From positions 1 to 64,000 of the forward strand of contig DASVBS010000074.1 of the NCBI GenBank assembly GCA_036375715.1: a DNA stretch of 64,000 nt, given 5' to 3'. Shown in pieces: positions 51,912 through 60,911 of this stretch (its first letter is position 1; every line of letters begins with the position of its first letter). The notes under the pieces are model-generated. The model did not search any database. It was not told the origin of the DNA and saw only the letters and a program-made list of their open reading frames with translations. Source of the DNA: Longimicrobiaceae bacterium. Lineage in GTDB: Bacteria; Gemmatimonadota; Gemmatimonadetes; Longimicrobiales; Longimicrobiaceae. A program made the position numbers and the translations under genes.

Positions 51912-54884
51912 CTAACCTCCGGGAATCGTTTCAACGGGGGTGGGGACCGTCCGGTGAACCAGCGTTCCGTCCCCGAGTTGGCCCTCGATGTTGTAGCCCC
52001 AGCAATACCGCTGGCCATCGGTGCCCAGAGCGCAGGTGTGAGATCCGCTGGCCAGCACGGCAGTGAAGCCGACCTCGGAATGGACAAAGACCGGCTCGAG
52101 ACGGGGGGTCGTACTGGCGTCCCCGAGCTGGCCGTAGTTGTTCTGGCCCCAGCAGTAGGCGCTGCGATCCTCGGCGATGCCGCAGGTATGGCGGCCCCCG
52201 GCGCTGACCTGCACGAACCGTAGCGAGGTCGGGAGTCGAAGGGGGACCAGGCTGTCCCCACTGCCACCATCACCCAACCTCCCGTCCGCTCCCTGACCCC
52301 AGCAGAAGACCTCCCCCTCGAGCGTCAGGCCACAGGTGTGCGCGCTGCCGGCCGTAAGCGCGCGGAAACGGTGGCCACCCGCGACGGGAACGGGGCGAAC
52401 ACGGGAAACCACCGTGCCATCCCCGAGCTGTCCGTTGTTGTTGCGGCCCCAGCAGAACGCCTCTCCACGGGAGTTCAGCGCGCAGGTATGATTCCAGCCC
52501 GCGGCGATGCCGACGAAGCGCTCGGTGGTTTCCACCGGAGTCGGAACTGCCCGCGCGCCGTCGCCGCCGATCCCGAGCTGTCCGTAGGAATCGGACCCCC
52601 AGCAGAAGGCGCGCCCATCGAGCGCGATGCCGCAACTGTGGGCGGAACCCAACGCGAGTGCAGCGAACCGGCGGTTGGCGATGCGCCGTAGCCCGGTGAC
52701 CGGCCCCACCGTTCCGGCACCGAGCTGACCGTGCCGGTTGTCGCCCCAGCAATAGGCGGTCCCCTGGCCGTCCAGGATGCACGAGTGGAAGCTCCCGGCA
52801 GAAACGGAGCGCGGGCGCACGTTGATCTCCATCCGTCGAGGCGACGGAGTGCGCGGTCGGCCTCCCGGGCCGAGCTGCCCCCGTTCATTGCCTCCCCAGC
52901 ACGCGAGGATCCCTGCCTCGATCGCGCAGGTGTGCATACCTCCCACCGCCAGCGACCAGCCATCCCGGACGAGGGGCAGGTCGGGCACTGCGCCTTCGGG
53001 CTCGGACTCGTCCGCCTCCGCTTCGGCTGCTTCCTCCTCGGATTCAGTCGCATCCGAGGAGTCGGTGGCTGCCGGTGAATCGGTGGACTCCGCAGCCGCG
53101 ACGTCGGCCTCGCCCGCTTCGGCGTCGGCTCCGCCCTCGCCGGCGTCGTCCGATTCGTCGGTGCTGATCGCGGTGGCCGGCAGGGCGGGCTGCACCCGCG
53201 TCATCCACTCGCGTTCGATGTCCGGCGCCCCCGCCCCGCCCGCTGCACCGCCCGCACCGGTCGATCCATTCGGGCCGCTCGGGCCGCTCGTGGCGCCGGG
53301 GCCCCCAGTGCTGCCGCCGCGCTCGGCGGTGGCTTCGACGCCCGCAGGTCCCGACTGCTCGGACTGTTCGCCCGTCGCGACCATGGCGAGGCGCTCCGCC
53401 TGCTCCGAGACCTGCTCCCACGCCGGTGCGATCAGGCGTTCGGCGGGCTCGGCTATGGGGGGCCATCCCAGATGCCACGCCGTCCCGGCGGAAGCGAGCG
53501 CGACAAAGACCAGACAGAGGATCGCGGCTGCGGCCCTCCGGCGACGGCGAGCCATCGACTTCGCGCGGCGGGTGGGCACGATCGCCGGACGAGGCCCGGT
53601 GACCGGCGCCCCTGCAAGTACCATTGCTGGACGACGCGCGGGGCCCGGGGCTCCTCCAACGACCGCGGCTGGACGGGGCCCGAGCGCCGACGCCTCGGCG
53701 GACCCGGTCGCCGGGCTGGCTGCAGGGACCGGCGTCTCCCCGGGCACGAAGCGCACGGTGGGAGCAGTCGCCGGGTCCTGTGCAAACGGAGTGACTTCTC
53801 TTGCGAGCGCCTTGTCTTCTCGCGACGGCGAAGGAGGAGCGCTCATCACCTCCTGTCTACGCTCGCGGCGCAGCCAGGAGAAGCGCGGCGACCGGCCCTC
53901 GAGGGCGGCCATGAACTCCGCGACGTCGGCCCAACGCTCGTCCGGCTCTTTCGCCAGCGCTCGCTTCACCGCCAGGGATACCGACTTCGGAATGTCAGGG
54001 CGCAGCTTGCGGAGGGAGGGAAGCTGCTCTTCCCTCTGCTTGCGGATGACGTTGTAGAGGCTCTCCCCCTCCCACGGCGCCCGACCGCTCAACATCTCCC
54101 AGGCGACCAGTCCCAGCGCGTATTGATCGCTGCGTGCGTCCAGCGCCCCACCCTCGAACTGCTCGGGGGCCATGTAGGCCGGCGTTCCGATCACCGACCC
54201 GGTGTGTGTAATCCGAGTCGTGTCGTCGAGCGGTACGGCGATGCCGAAATCGGCGAGCAGCGCGCGCCCCGTGGTGGCGTGCAGGAAGATGTTTTGCGGC
54301 TTGATGTCGCGGTGGATGATCCCCTGGCTGTGCGCGGCGATCAGCGCCTCGCCGACGTCGCGGAGGATCTCCATGGCCCGATCGAGGGGGAGCGGCCCCT
54401 CCTCCCGGACCAGGTCGCGGAGGGTGCGGCCCGGGATGTACTCCATGATCAGGGCCAGCCCGCCGTCGGTCAGCTTCTTGACTCCGTAGATGGAGACGAC
54501 GCGCGGGTGCTTGAGGTTGGCCACCAGGCGGGCCTCCCGCGTGAAGCGGGCGAGGCTCTCCTCGTCGGCGGAGGCGGTCGGGTGCAGCACCTTGATTGCC
54601 ACCTGACGGCCCAGAAGAATGTCGCGAGCCCGGTAGACCGAGGAGGTCCCCCCCCGCCCGAGCTCATCGACGATCTCGAATTCCTCGAGACCTTCGACGA
54701 TGTACGCTGCCGGACGATATCCGGCCACGCGGGCCGCTCGCTCGCTCGCGAACCAGCGCCGCTCGCCGGCGGGCACGTTGCGAGCGGCCGGTGAATCCGC
54801 GGGGTGATAGACCTCGCCTTTCGAAGACGCGACGAAGCCGCCCGAAGGCGGTGTCTCCGTCGTTTCCAGCATATCTGGGCCCAT
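51912..54884 (-). CDS. Membrane Ser/Thr protein kinase with external seven-repeat RCC1 propeller
   Basis: A 990-residue bacterial PKN2-type kinase. Residues 25-60 resemble the Ada/zinc-binding fold (VYH...WFASERAARVAGYRPA) but lack its cysteines. The kinase domain is at about 70-330: GRGGTSSVYRA, Lys98 in VAIKV, catalytic HRDIKPQN (Asp193), DFG (Asp212) and GTPAYMAPEQ, so all key residues are present. One transmembrane helix (450-468) follows a basic stretch. A long Ser/Glu/Ala-rich linker leads to seven RCC1 repeats (645-985), each with H-[ST]-C...CWG cysteine pairs that suggest an external disulfide-braced propeller. It heads the operon with the BIG2 and TPR genes. The ligand and targets are unknown. 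Confidence 0.93.
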   Translation of the reverse strand: MGPDMLETTETPPSGGFVASSKGEVYHPADSPAARNVPAGERRWFASERAARVAGYRPAAYIVEGLEEFEIVDELGRGGTSSVYRARDILLGRQVAIKVLHPTASADEESLARFTREARLVANLKHPRVVSIYGVKKLTDGGLALIMEYIPGRTLRDLVREEGPLPLDRAMEILRDVGEALIAAHSQGIIHRDIKPQNIFLHATTGRALLADFGIAVPLDDTTRITHTGSVIGTPAYMAPEQFEGGALDARSDQYALGLVAWEMLSGRAPWEGESLYNVIRKQREEQLPSLRKLRPDIPKSVSLAVKRALAKEPDERWADVAEFMAALEGRSPRFSWLRRERRQEVMSAPPSPSREDKALAREVTPFAQDPATAPTVRFVPGETPVPAASPATGSAEASALGPRPAAVVGGAPGPARRPAMVLAGAPVTGPRPAIVPTRRAKSMARRRRRAAAAILCLVFVALASAGTAWHLGWPPIAEPAERLIAPAWEQVSEQAERLAMVATGEQSEQSGPAGVEATAERGGSTGGPGATSGPSGPNGSTGAGGAAGGAGAPDIEREWMTRVQPALPATAISTDESDDAGEGGADAEAGEADVAAAESTDSPAATDSSDATESEEEAAEAEADESEPEGAVPDLPLVRDGWSLAVGGMHTCAIEAGILACWGGNERGQLGPGGRPRTPSPRRMEINVRPRSVSAGSFHSCILDGQGTAYCWGDNRHGQLGAGTVGPVTGLRRIANRRFAALALGSAHSCGIALDGRAFCWGSDSYGQLGIGGDGARAVPTPVETTERFVGIAAGWNHTCALNSRGEAFCWGRNNNGQLGDGTVVSRVRPVPVAGGHRFRALTAGSAHTCGLTLEGEVFCWGQGADGRLGDGGSGDSLVPLRLPTSLRFVQVSAGGRHTCGIAEDRSAYCWGQNNYGQLGDASTTPRLEPVFVHSEVGFTAVLASGSHTCALGTDGQRYCWGYNIEGQLGDGTLVHRTVPTPVETIPGG

Positions 54885-55199
54885 ATCGCTTCACCGGAGA
54901 ACGTGCCGGGCGGTCGAAAGTAGCGCGCCTCCCGGAAGATGCCCTGTGCCACCCCCCGCCGCCTCGCCCTAGCCAGGAACCCTGACCCCACCCTCGTACC
55001 CCTCACCCGACCCAGCCCCGCATCGGTGGCTCCAGTTCCGACAGGGCGTCCGCTCGTGACGCGGTCCTGGCGCGCTTCGTCTACCCAGGCGGGCCATCGT
55101 CCTGACCGGGGTCGGCGCGAGGGCACGCGAGCTCTGGCATTGCCGCGCGCGAGTACAACTCTTTCCTCGGCCGCCCTCCTATCCGCAGTTCGTGACTCG
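54885..55199. other. Divergent gene-free region between the RCC1 kinase and the beta-helix gene
   Basis: 315 bases. An open frame runs through it in phase with the beta-helix gene from 54939, but the residues are low-complexity and no signal or domain appears before residue MTGTVKHRYR. No clear promoter is seen. It must hold those for both genes. Confidence 0.4.
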
Positions 55200-56384
55200 A
55201 TGACAGGAACCGTGAAGCATCGCTATCGCATCGCCGGGCTGGTGGCCCTTTTCGCGCTGATTGCCGGTGTCGCCCTGGTTGTCAGTCTCCGTACCAGGAA
55301 TCGGCTCGAACCCCCGCTGGAACCGGGCCAACCGTCTGTTGGCGCAGAATCACCCCGTCGCGCGGATCTCCCCGCTGCGTCGGAATCGGCAGCGCCGGCC
55401 GCGGAAGCCCCGGCGCCGGCGGCTGAGTCCACTTCGGAACCGACAACCGAGTTGCCGGCAACCGAGCCCTCGGAAACAGAGCCACTGGGAACCGCTTCCG
55501 GCCCCCGGGCGGCTAACCGGATCGACGTGTATCCCGGCGACGACCTCGTCACCATCGTGAACACCGCTCCGGAGGGGAGCTTCATCTTCCTGCACGGCCT
55601 CCCCGACGGAAGCGGATACACCTACGACATCGGCGACCGCGTGCTCACGCTGCCGAACGGCGCCACCATCCGTGGCCCCGATGCTACCCGCGGCCCCCGG
55701 GGAGAGATCGACGCGCCCGTGAAGATCCGCGGTAGCGGTCCGCAGATCTTCAATCAGCAGAACCGCTCGGGCTGGACTATCGAGCACCTCGACATCAGTG
55801 GCGCCCGCTTCGTCTCCGACCAGAATCAGGACGGCGTCGCGATCAACCGCGGCCGAGGTACCGTGCGCTTCGTCAAGATCCACGGCAACGACAACAAGGG
55901 CCTCGGCGGCTGGTCTGGGACACTGGAGTACAGCGAGCTCACCGACAATTCCGCCGCACGCATCCCCGGCCACAGTGCCGCGAGCAAGTCGATCTACGTT
56001 CACTCCATTCGCCACTCCTACATCCATCACAACCACTTCCACGGCCTCTGGACCGACTGCGACAACCCGGGGTGGCGGGTCGAGGACAACGTGGTCAGCG
56101 ACAACTTCGGGACCGGGGTTTTCAACGAGATCTCACGCGGCCCGTCCGTGATCGCGCGCAACCTCATCGTGCGCAACAATCAGGGAAACGTCGAAGGACG
56201 GGCCGGCCTCGTCGTGACCTCCAGCAAGAACGTCGAGATTCACGACAACGTCATTCACTCCAACGGCCGGGAGGACGTCCGCATCTGGGAGGACCACCGT
56301 GCCGGCAACGGGCCGGCCAGGTGCCGCTCCGGGTATCGGACCGAGAAGGTGTTGCTGCGGGCGAACGCCATCGGGCGTCCGTAG
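55200..56384 (+). CDS. Membrane-anchored parallel beta-helix protein
   Basis: A 394-residue protein with a short basic N-terminus and one transmembrane helix (IAGLVALFALIAGVALVVSL, residues 11-30). An Ala/Pro/Glu/Thr-rich linker runs to about residue 105. The rest is a right-handed parallel beta-helix of the polysaccharide lyase/pectate lyase-like type, with coils such as FIFLHGLPDGSG, WTIEHLDISGARF, GVAINRGRG, SYIHHNHFHGLWTDCDN, NVVSDNFGTGVFNEIS and NVEIHDNVIHSNG. No catalytic Lys/Arg set of a known lyase is obvious. It may be a surface glycan-binding or -cleaving protein. It lies between two RCC1-protein genes. Confidence 0.82.
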   Translation: MTGTVKHRYRIAGLVALFALIAGVALVVSLRTRNRLEPPLEPGQPSVGAESPRRADLPAASESAAPAAEAPAPAAESTSEPTTELPATEPSETEPLGTASGPRAANRIDVYPGDDLVTIVNTAPEGSFIFLHGLPDGSGYTYDIGDRVLTLPNGATIRGPDATRGPRGEIDAPVKIRGSGPQIFNQQNRSGWTIEHLDISGARFVSDQNQDGVAINRGRGTVRFVKIHGNDNKGLGGWSGTLEYSELTDNSAARIPGHSAASKSIYVHSIRHSYIHHNHFHGLWTDCDNPGWRVEDNVVSDNFGTGVFNEISRGPSVIARNLIVRNNQGNVEGRAGLVVTSSKNVEIHDNVIHSNGREDVRIWEDHRAGNGPARCRSGYRTEKVLLRANAIGRP

Positions 56385-56442
56385 CCGGTGCGCCCCGGGC
56401 CCCGCCCCGCGACCTGGGTACCCGATCCCGGAGCGACCCTCC

Positions 56443-57651
56443 TCACTCGGACTCGAACTTCACCAGGTGCGGGACCAGCGCGTTGGTCCGGTCTCCCGTC
56501 CCGACCTGTCCGTGTCCGTTGTAGCCCCAGCAGAGGACCTCGCCCGAGGTGGTTACGCCGCAGGTGTGATCCCAGCCCAGGCTGAGGTTCTTGAAGTCGT
56601 GGGCATCGCTCACCTGCACAGGCGGGGTGAACTCGCCTTCCTCGACGTCGGCGTTGCCGAGTTGCCCGCGCTTGCTGTCACCCCAGCACCACGCTTCGCC
56701 GCCCGGTGTGAGGGCGCAGGAATGGTCTCCTCCTGCCGCGATCCGATCCATGGCAGGAACGTCCGGCACCACCATCGGCGTCAAGAACACATTGCGGGAC
56801 ACCGTCTGCCCCGACTGGTTGTGCCAGTTGTCGCCCCAGCAGTAGGCACGGTTGTCCGTTGAGATCGCGCAGGTGTGATTCTGCCCCGCCGAGGCAATCA
56901 TCGGTCCAGAGGTCTTGAAGGTGACGTCGGTCTTCACCTGGACCGGGGTATTCTTTGCCGTCCGGGTGTTGTCACCGAGCTGGCCGCTGGCGTTCTTGCC
57001 CCAGCAGTAGGCGCCTCCGTCGCCGGTGATCCCGCAGGTGTGCTCGTAGCCGGCAAAGAGGGCCACGAAGGTGTGCCCGCCCGAAACCTGAACTGGCTCC
57101 ACCGCGTTGGTGTTGGAGCCGTTCCCGAGCTGGCCCTTGGCGTTCAGGCCCCAGCAATAGGCCTCGCCGCTCTCGCTCAGGCCGCAGGTATGGCTCTCGC
57201 CTGCGGTCAGAGCCTGGAAGTGGTGCCCACCCGCGACCTCGGCCGGTGTGCTGGAACCCTCCGTGCCCCCGTTGCCGAGCTGACCCGCCTCATTGTCCCC
57301 CCAGCAGTAGGCCTCTCCGTCGGTGGTCAGTCCGCAAGTGTGACTGCCGCCGCCCACCAGCTGCTCGAACCGGAGGTCGCCGTGCACGGTCACTGGCAGG
57401 ATGCGATTGAAGGTCGTTCCGTCGCCGAGCTGTCCCGAGGGGCGATTGTAGCCCCAGCAGAAAGCCACTCCGTCGCTAGCGACCGCACAGCTGTGATAGT
57501 AGCCCGCCGCGGTTGACTCGAATGTGGACGGCGAAGTCGGATCGGGTTCGGTAATGCCATCGGAGCTGTCCTCACACGCAGCGACGCCGACGGCGATCAG
57601 ACAGAGCGCCGTGAGGTTCCGATAGCGGGTGAGCCAAGTCATCGTGACCAT
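56443..57651 (-). CDS. RCC1-repeat lipoprotein
   Basis: A 402-residue surface lipoprotein (lipobox ending at Cys26) with seven RCC1 repeats, each again with the H-[ST]-C...CWG cysteine pair (for example SHTCGL...YCWG). Its propeller resembles the external domain of the nearby kinase but is a separate protein without a kinase. GGAG lies six bases before the ATG at 57651. It converges with the beta-helix gene (58 bases between stops). Possible roles are ligand capture for the kinase or competition with its sensor; both are conjectural. Confidence 0.87.
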   Translation of the reverse strand: MVTMTWLTRYRNLTALCLIAVGVAACEDSSDGITEPDPTSPSTFESTAAGYYHSCAVASDGVAFCWGYNRPSGQLGDGTTFNRILPVTVHGDLRFEQLVGGGSHTCGLTTDGEAYCWGDNEAGQLGNGGTEGSSTPAEVAGGHHFQALTAGESHTCGLSESGEAYCWGLNAKGQLGNGSNTNAVEPVQVSGGHTFVALFAGYEHTCGITGDGGAYCWGKNASGQLGDNTRTAKNTPVQVKTDVTFKTSGPMIASAGQNHTCAISTDNRAYCWGDNWHNQSGQTVSRNVFLTPMVVPDVPAMDRIAAGGDHSCALTPGGEAWCWGDSKRGQLGNADVEEGEFTPPVQVSDAHDFKNLSLGWDHTCGVTTSGEVLCWGYNGHGQVGTGDRTNALVPHLVKFESE

Positions 57652-58201
57652 CACTTTCTCCGGGCTCGGGTCGCAGGAATGGCTCAACAGGACGCCTCGG
57701 GACCCCGGCACACCCCATCCACGCCGAGCCCCGTGGCTCAATGAGCATAGACGACCCATTCCGGGACCGGGTCACAACCGGAACGCTCCAATCGATCGCC
57801 CGCCGACCGCCGCAGGCCTCCTTCTGACACCATTCGCCGACACCCCCCGCCATCACGTGTTTTCGGGTGCGAATGCGACGCAGGCCCGGCTTTCCCGCCG
57901 TGCGGAAGGGCTGGAACCATCTTTTACGTGTCAATTCCATGCGAACAAAGGATGTGACCTGACCTCTCACTCCATCGTCTTAGCGGTCAGTCGGCCGGGC
58001 TGAGCGGTCTCGGCCGCTGCGTCGTTTTTCTCCATCCCCGCGGTTTGACGGCGCGGGAGCGAGGGTGGTTGCGGTTGTGGAGCGGGCCGACTGCACGGCG
58101 GCGATGATCGCCAGCGGGCCGCGTGGAGATGGCGGCAGTCCCGCAGCAGTGCGGGATTCGGTGTTCCGAACCGGGAAGGCCCGGTTCCGTGTTCGATCGT
58201 G
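57652..58201. other. 550-base divergent region with a two-hairpin leader before the exopolysaccharide cluster
   Basis: No convincing gene is present. Just before the priming transferase there are two perfect hairpins: TCCCGCA-GCAG-TGCGGGA (58139-58156) and GAACCGGG-AAGG-CCCGGTTC (58168-58187), the second ending 14 bases before the ATG at 58202. No Shine-Dalgarno is visible, so the hairpins may control ribosome access. No clear promoter can be named. Confidence 0.5.
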
Positions 58202-59773
58202 ATGAGGATCCTCCGAGCAATGGTTCCAGTCAGCGGTCTTCGGACTACCGAGATCCCCGCGCGTTCAACACAGGTGTTGGAGGCCGAGGCGCGCATTGCG
58301 CCGGAAGAGACTCCTCCAGGCGGGCGGTCGAGGATACTCCGACGGTACTGGCACAATAGCCGCCTGACCTCAGAGATCTGGCGGTCGGCGGACCTCGGGG
58401 TGGCGGTGGCGGCGCTCTTCGGCGCGGTTCTGCTGACGAACCCCTTTCTGCGCGATACCGGGCTGGGAGAGTTCATCACGGTCCGGATCACGCCTCTGAA
58501 TGTTGTTCTGCTCTGTCTGTTCCTGGTCATCTGGCCGCTGATCTTCTCGATCTTCGGCCTGTACGACCCGGCCCAGATCACCACCCCCCGGGTTGAGGCC
58601 ACCCGGGTTCTGGGCGCCTACACGATCATCACCCTTACATCGCTGGCCCTTCTCTTCACCGGTGAAGGCGATGCCTATCGGCTCAGTACCGCGGCGGTCT
58701 TCTTCGTCGCAGCCAGCGGGGGGACGCTGGCGCTTCGGCATGCCTCGCGATTCCTGATTGCGCTGCGGGGCGGGAGCATGCCGCGGCACATCCTCATCGT
58801 GGGAACGGGCCCGCGCGCCTACAACCTGTACCGAAGCCTCCTCGCCGACTCCCGGGCAGGCCAGGAGGTCGTCGGCTTCGTGGATTCCAGTGACGTCGGC
58901 GTCGACGTGGCCGACGAAGTACGGGAGCGCATCCTGGGGACGCTCGACGACCTCGAGAGGATTCTGCTCGAATATCGGGTCGACGAGGTCCGAATCGCCC
59001 TGCCGATCCGCTCGTGCTACGGCCGCATCCAGGACACGATCGCCACGTGTGAGCGGATCGGAATCGAGTCGCGTCTCCCCGCGGACCTCTTCCAGTTCTC
59101 GCTGGCCCGGCCGGAGTACGAACCCTCGTCCAGCGCGCCGGTCATCGCCCTGAAAGTCGTGCAGGACGACATCCGGCTCATCGTCAAGCGACTCATCGAC
59201 GTGGTGTTCGCGGGGGCGGGTCTGATCCTGCTCTCGCCGCTACTCCTGATCATCGCGCTGCTGATCAAGCTGACGAGTCCCGGGCCGGTGTTCTTCGCCC
59301 AGGACCGCTACGGCTACAACCGGCGGCTCTTCCGCATGTACAAGTTCCGGACGATGACCGTCGGCGCGGAGGCCATGCAGGAGCAGCTGGAGCACCTGAA
59401 CGAGGCACGCGGGCCCGTCTTCAAGATCCGCGATGACCCCCGCATCACCCCCATCGGGAGGTTCCTGCGGCGAACCTCGCTGGACGAGCTCCCGCAGCTC
59501 TTCAACGTGCTGAAGGGCGACATGTCGCTGGTGGGGCCGCGGCCCCTTCCCAAGCGAGACGTGAATCATTTCCAGGACGCGTGGCTGATGCGCCGCTTCA
59601 GCGTCCTGCCCGGCCTGACCTGCCTCTGGCAGGTGAGCGGTCGCAGCAACCTGGGGTTCGACGACTGGGTCACGTTGGACCTCGCCTACATCGATCGTTG
59701 GTCGCTGCGTCTCGACTTTCTGATCCTGTTGCGAACGATTCCGGCGGTGTTCAAGGGGACCGGGGCCGCCTGA
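58202..59773 (+). CDS. Undecaprenyl-phosphate sugar phosphotransferase (WcaJ/WbaP/EpsE-type), exopolysaccharide priming enzyme
   Basis: A 523-residue membrane enzyme that transfers a sugar-1-phosphate to undecaprenyl phosphate, the first step of exopolysaccharide repeat assembly. N-terminal hydrophobic helices (starting AALFGAVLLTNPF, VVLLCLFLVIWPLIFSIF) and a nucleotide-binding CoA-like domain with ILIVGTGPRAYNLYRSLL precede the bacterial sugar transferase domain: KRLIDVVFAGAGLILLSPLL, SPGPVFFAQDRYG, YKFRTM, LDELPQLFNVLKGDMSLVGPRP. ATG 58202 is chosen over GTG 58199. It opens the exopolysaccharide cluster. Confidence 0.92.
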   Translation: MRILRAMVPVSGLRTTEIPARSTQVLEAEARIAPEETPPGGRSRILRRYWHNSRLTSEIWRSADLGVAVAALFGAVLLTNPFLRDTGLGEFITVRITPLNVVLLCLFLVIWPLIFSIFGLYDPAQITTPRVEATRVLGAYTIITLTSLALLFTGEGDAYRLSTAAVFFVAASGGTLALRHASRFLIALRGGSMPRHILIVGTGPRAYNLYRSLLADSRAGQEVVGFVDSSDVGVDVADEVRERILGTLDDLERILLEYRVDEVRIALPIRSCYGRIQDTIATCERIGIESRLPADLFQFSLARPEYEPSSSAPVIALKVVQDDIRLIVKRLIDVVFAGAGLILLSPLLLIIALLIKLTSPGPVFFAQDRYGYNRRLFRMYKFRTMTVGAEAMQEQLEHLNEARGPVFKIRDDPRITPIGRFLRRTSLDELPQLFNVLKGDMSLVGPRPLPKRDVNHFQDAWLMRRFSVLPGLTCLWQVSGRSNLGFDDWVTLDLAYIDRWSLRLDFLILLRTIPAVFKGTGAA

Positions 59774-59872
59774 TGTGGATGCCGACGTTCGCGACTTCCT
59801 GCGGCAGCAGCCGCGGGCGGCAGTGTGTCCCGGCAAGGGACTACGAAACCCGCACCTCTAATTAGGAGAGCC

Positions 59873-60874
59873 ATGATGAAGGAGCGCGTGCTTGTGACTG
59901 GTGCCGGGGGCTTCATCGGCCACCACCTCGTGAACTACCTGAAGGAGAAGGGCTACTGGGTACGCGGGGTGGACCTGAAATACCCGGAGTTCGCGCCCAC
60001 TGCCGCGGACGAGTTCCTGATCGCGGACCTGCGCCGCTGGCCGGAGTGCCTCAAGGCGACTGAGGGCATTGACGAGGTCTACGCGCTTGCGGCGGACATG
60101 GGCGGGATGGGCTTCATCTCCTCGCACCACGCCGAGATCCTGCACAACAACATCCTGATCAGCACGCACACCATCGAGGCGGCCCGACAGAACGGCGTGA
60201 AGCGCTACCTCTACACCTCCTCTGCTTGCATCTATCCCGAGTACAAGCAGATGGAGACCAACGTGACGCCGCTGAAGGAGGACGACGCGTATCCGGCTCA
60301 GCCGCAGGATGCCTACGGGTGGGAGAAGCTCATCACCGAGCGCATGTGCGCCCACTACCGCGAGGACTATGGCCTCGAGACCCGGACGGTCCGGTTCCAC
60401 AACATCTTCGGGCCGCTAGGCACCTGGGACGGCGGTCGTGAAAAGGCTCCTGCTGCCATGTGCCGCAAGGTCGCCGTCGCCAAGCTCACCGGGAATCCGA
60501 AGGTGGAGATCTGGGGGGATGGTGAGCAGACGCGGTCGTTCTGCTACATCGACGACTGCGTGGAGGGCATCTACCGCCTCATGCGCTCGGACTACCACGA
60601 GCCGCTCAACCTCGGCCAGGACCGCCTGATCACCATCAACGAGCTGGCGGACATGGTCGCGGATGCGGCCGGCATCACCATCGAGAAGGTTCACGTCCCG
60701 GGTCCCCAGGGCGTGCGCGGGCGCAACTCGGACAATACCCGCCTGCGCGAGGTGCTCGGCTGGGAGCCACAGATCAGCCTGGAGGAAGGGATCGCTCGCA
60801 CCTACCGCTGGATCGAGGAGCAGGTAGCGAAGCGCGGGCGCGCGGTCGAGGCGGAGATCGCGGTCCAGGTATGA
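59873..60874 (+). CDS. GDP-mannose 3,5-epimerase-like NAD-dependent epimerase
   Basis: A 333-residue extended short-chain dehydrogenase. VTGAGGFIGHHL binds NAD. The catalytic Tyr148 and Lys152 lie in YGWEK, and Cys119 (SSACIYPE) and Lys191 (GGREKAPAA) match the extra epimerase residues known from plant GDP-mannose 3,5-epimerase. The segments AADMGGMGFISSHH and GPQGVRGRNSDN agree closely with that enzyme. It probably converts GDP-D-mannose to GDP-L-galactose/L-gulose for the exopolysaccharide. AGGAG (59864-59868) lies four bases before ATG 59873. It follows the priming enzyme by about 100 bases. Confidence 0.87.
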   Translation: MMKERVLVTGAGGFIGHHLVNYLKEKGYWVRGVDLKYPEFAPTAADEFLIADLRRWPECLKATEGIDEVYALAADMGGMGFISSHHAEILHNNILISTHTIEAARQNGVKRYLYTSSACIYPEYKQMETNVTPLKEDDAYPAQPQDAYGWEKLITERMCAHYREDYGLETRTVRFHNIFGPLGTWDGGREKAPAAMCRKVAVAKLTGNPKVEIWGDGEQTRSFCYIDDCVEGIYRLMRSDYHEPLNLGQDRLITINELADMVADAAGITIEKVHVPGPQGVRGRNSDNTRLREVLGWEPQISLEEGIARTYRWIEEQVAKRGRAVEAEIAVQV

Positions 60875-60911
60875 GCGCCCTCTGGCACTCGCCGGCGAGC
60901 AATCGGGAGCG

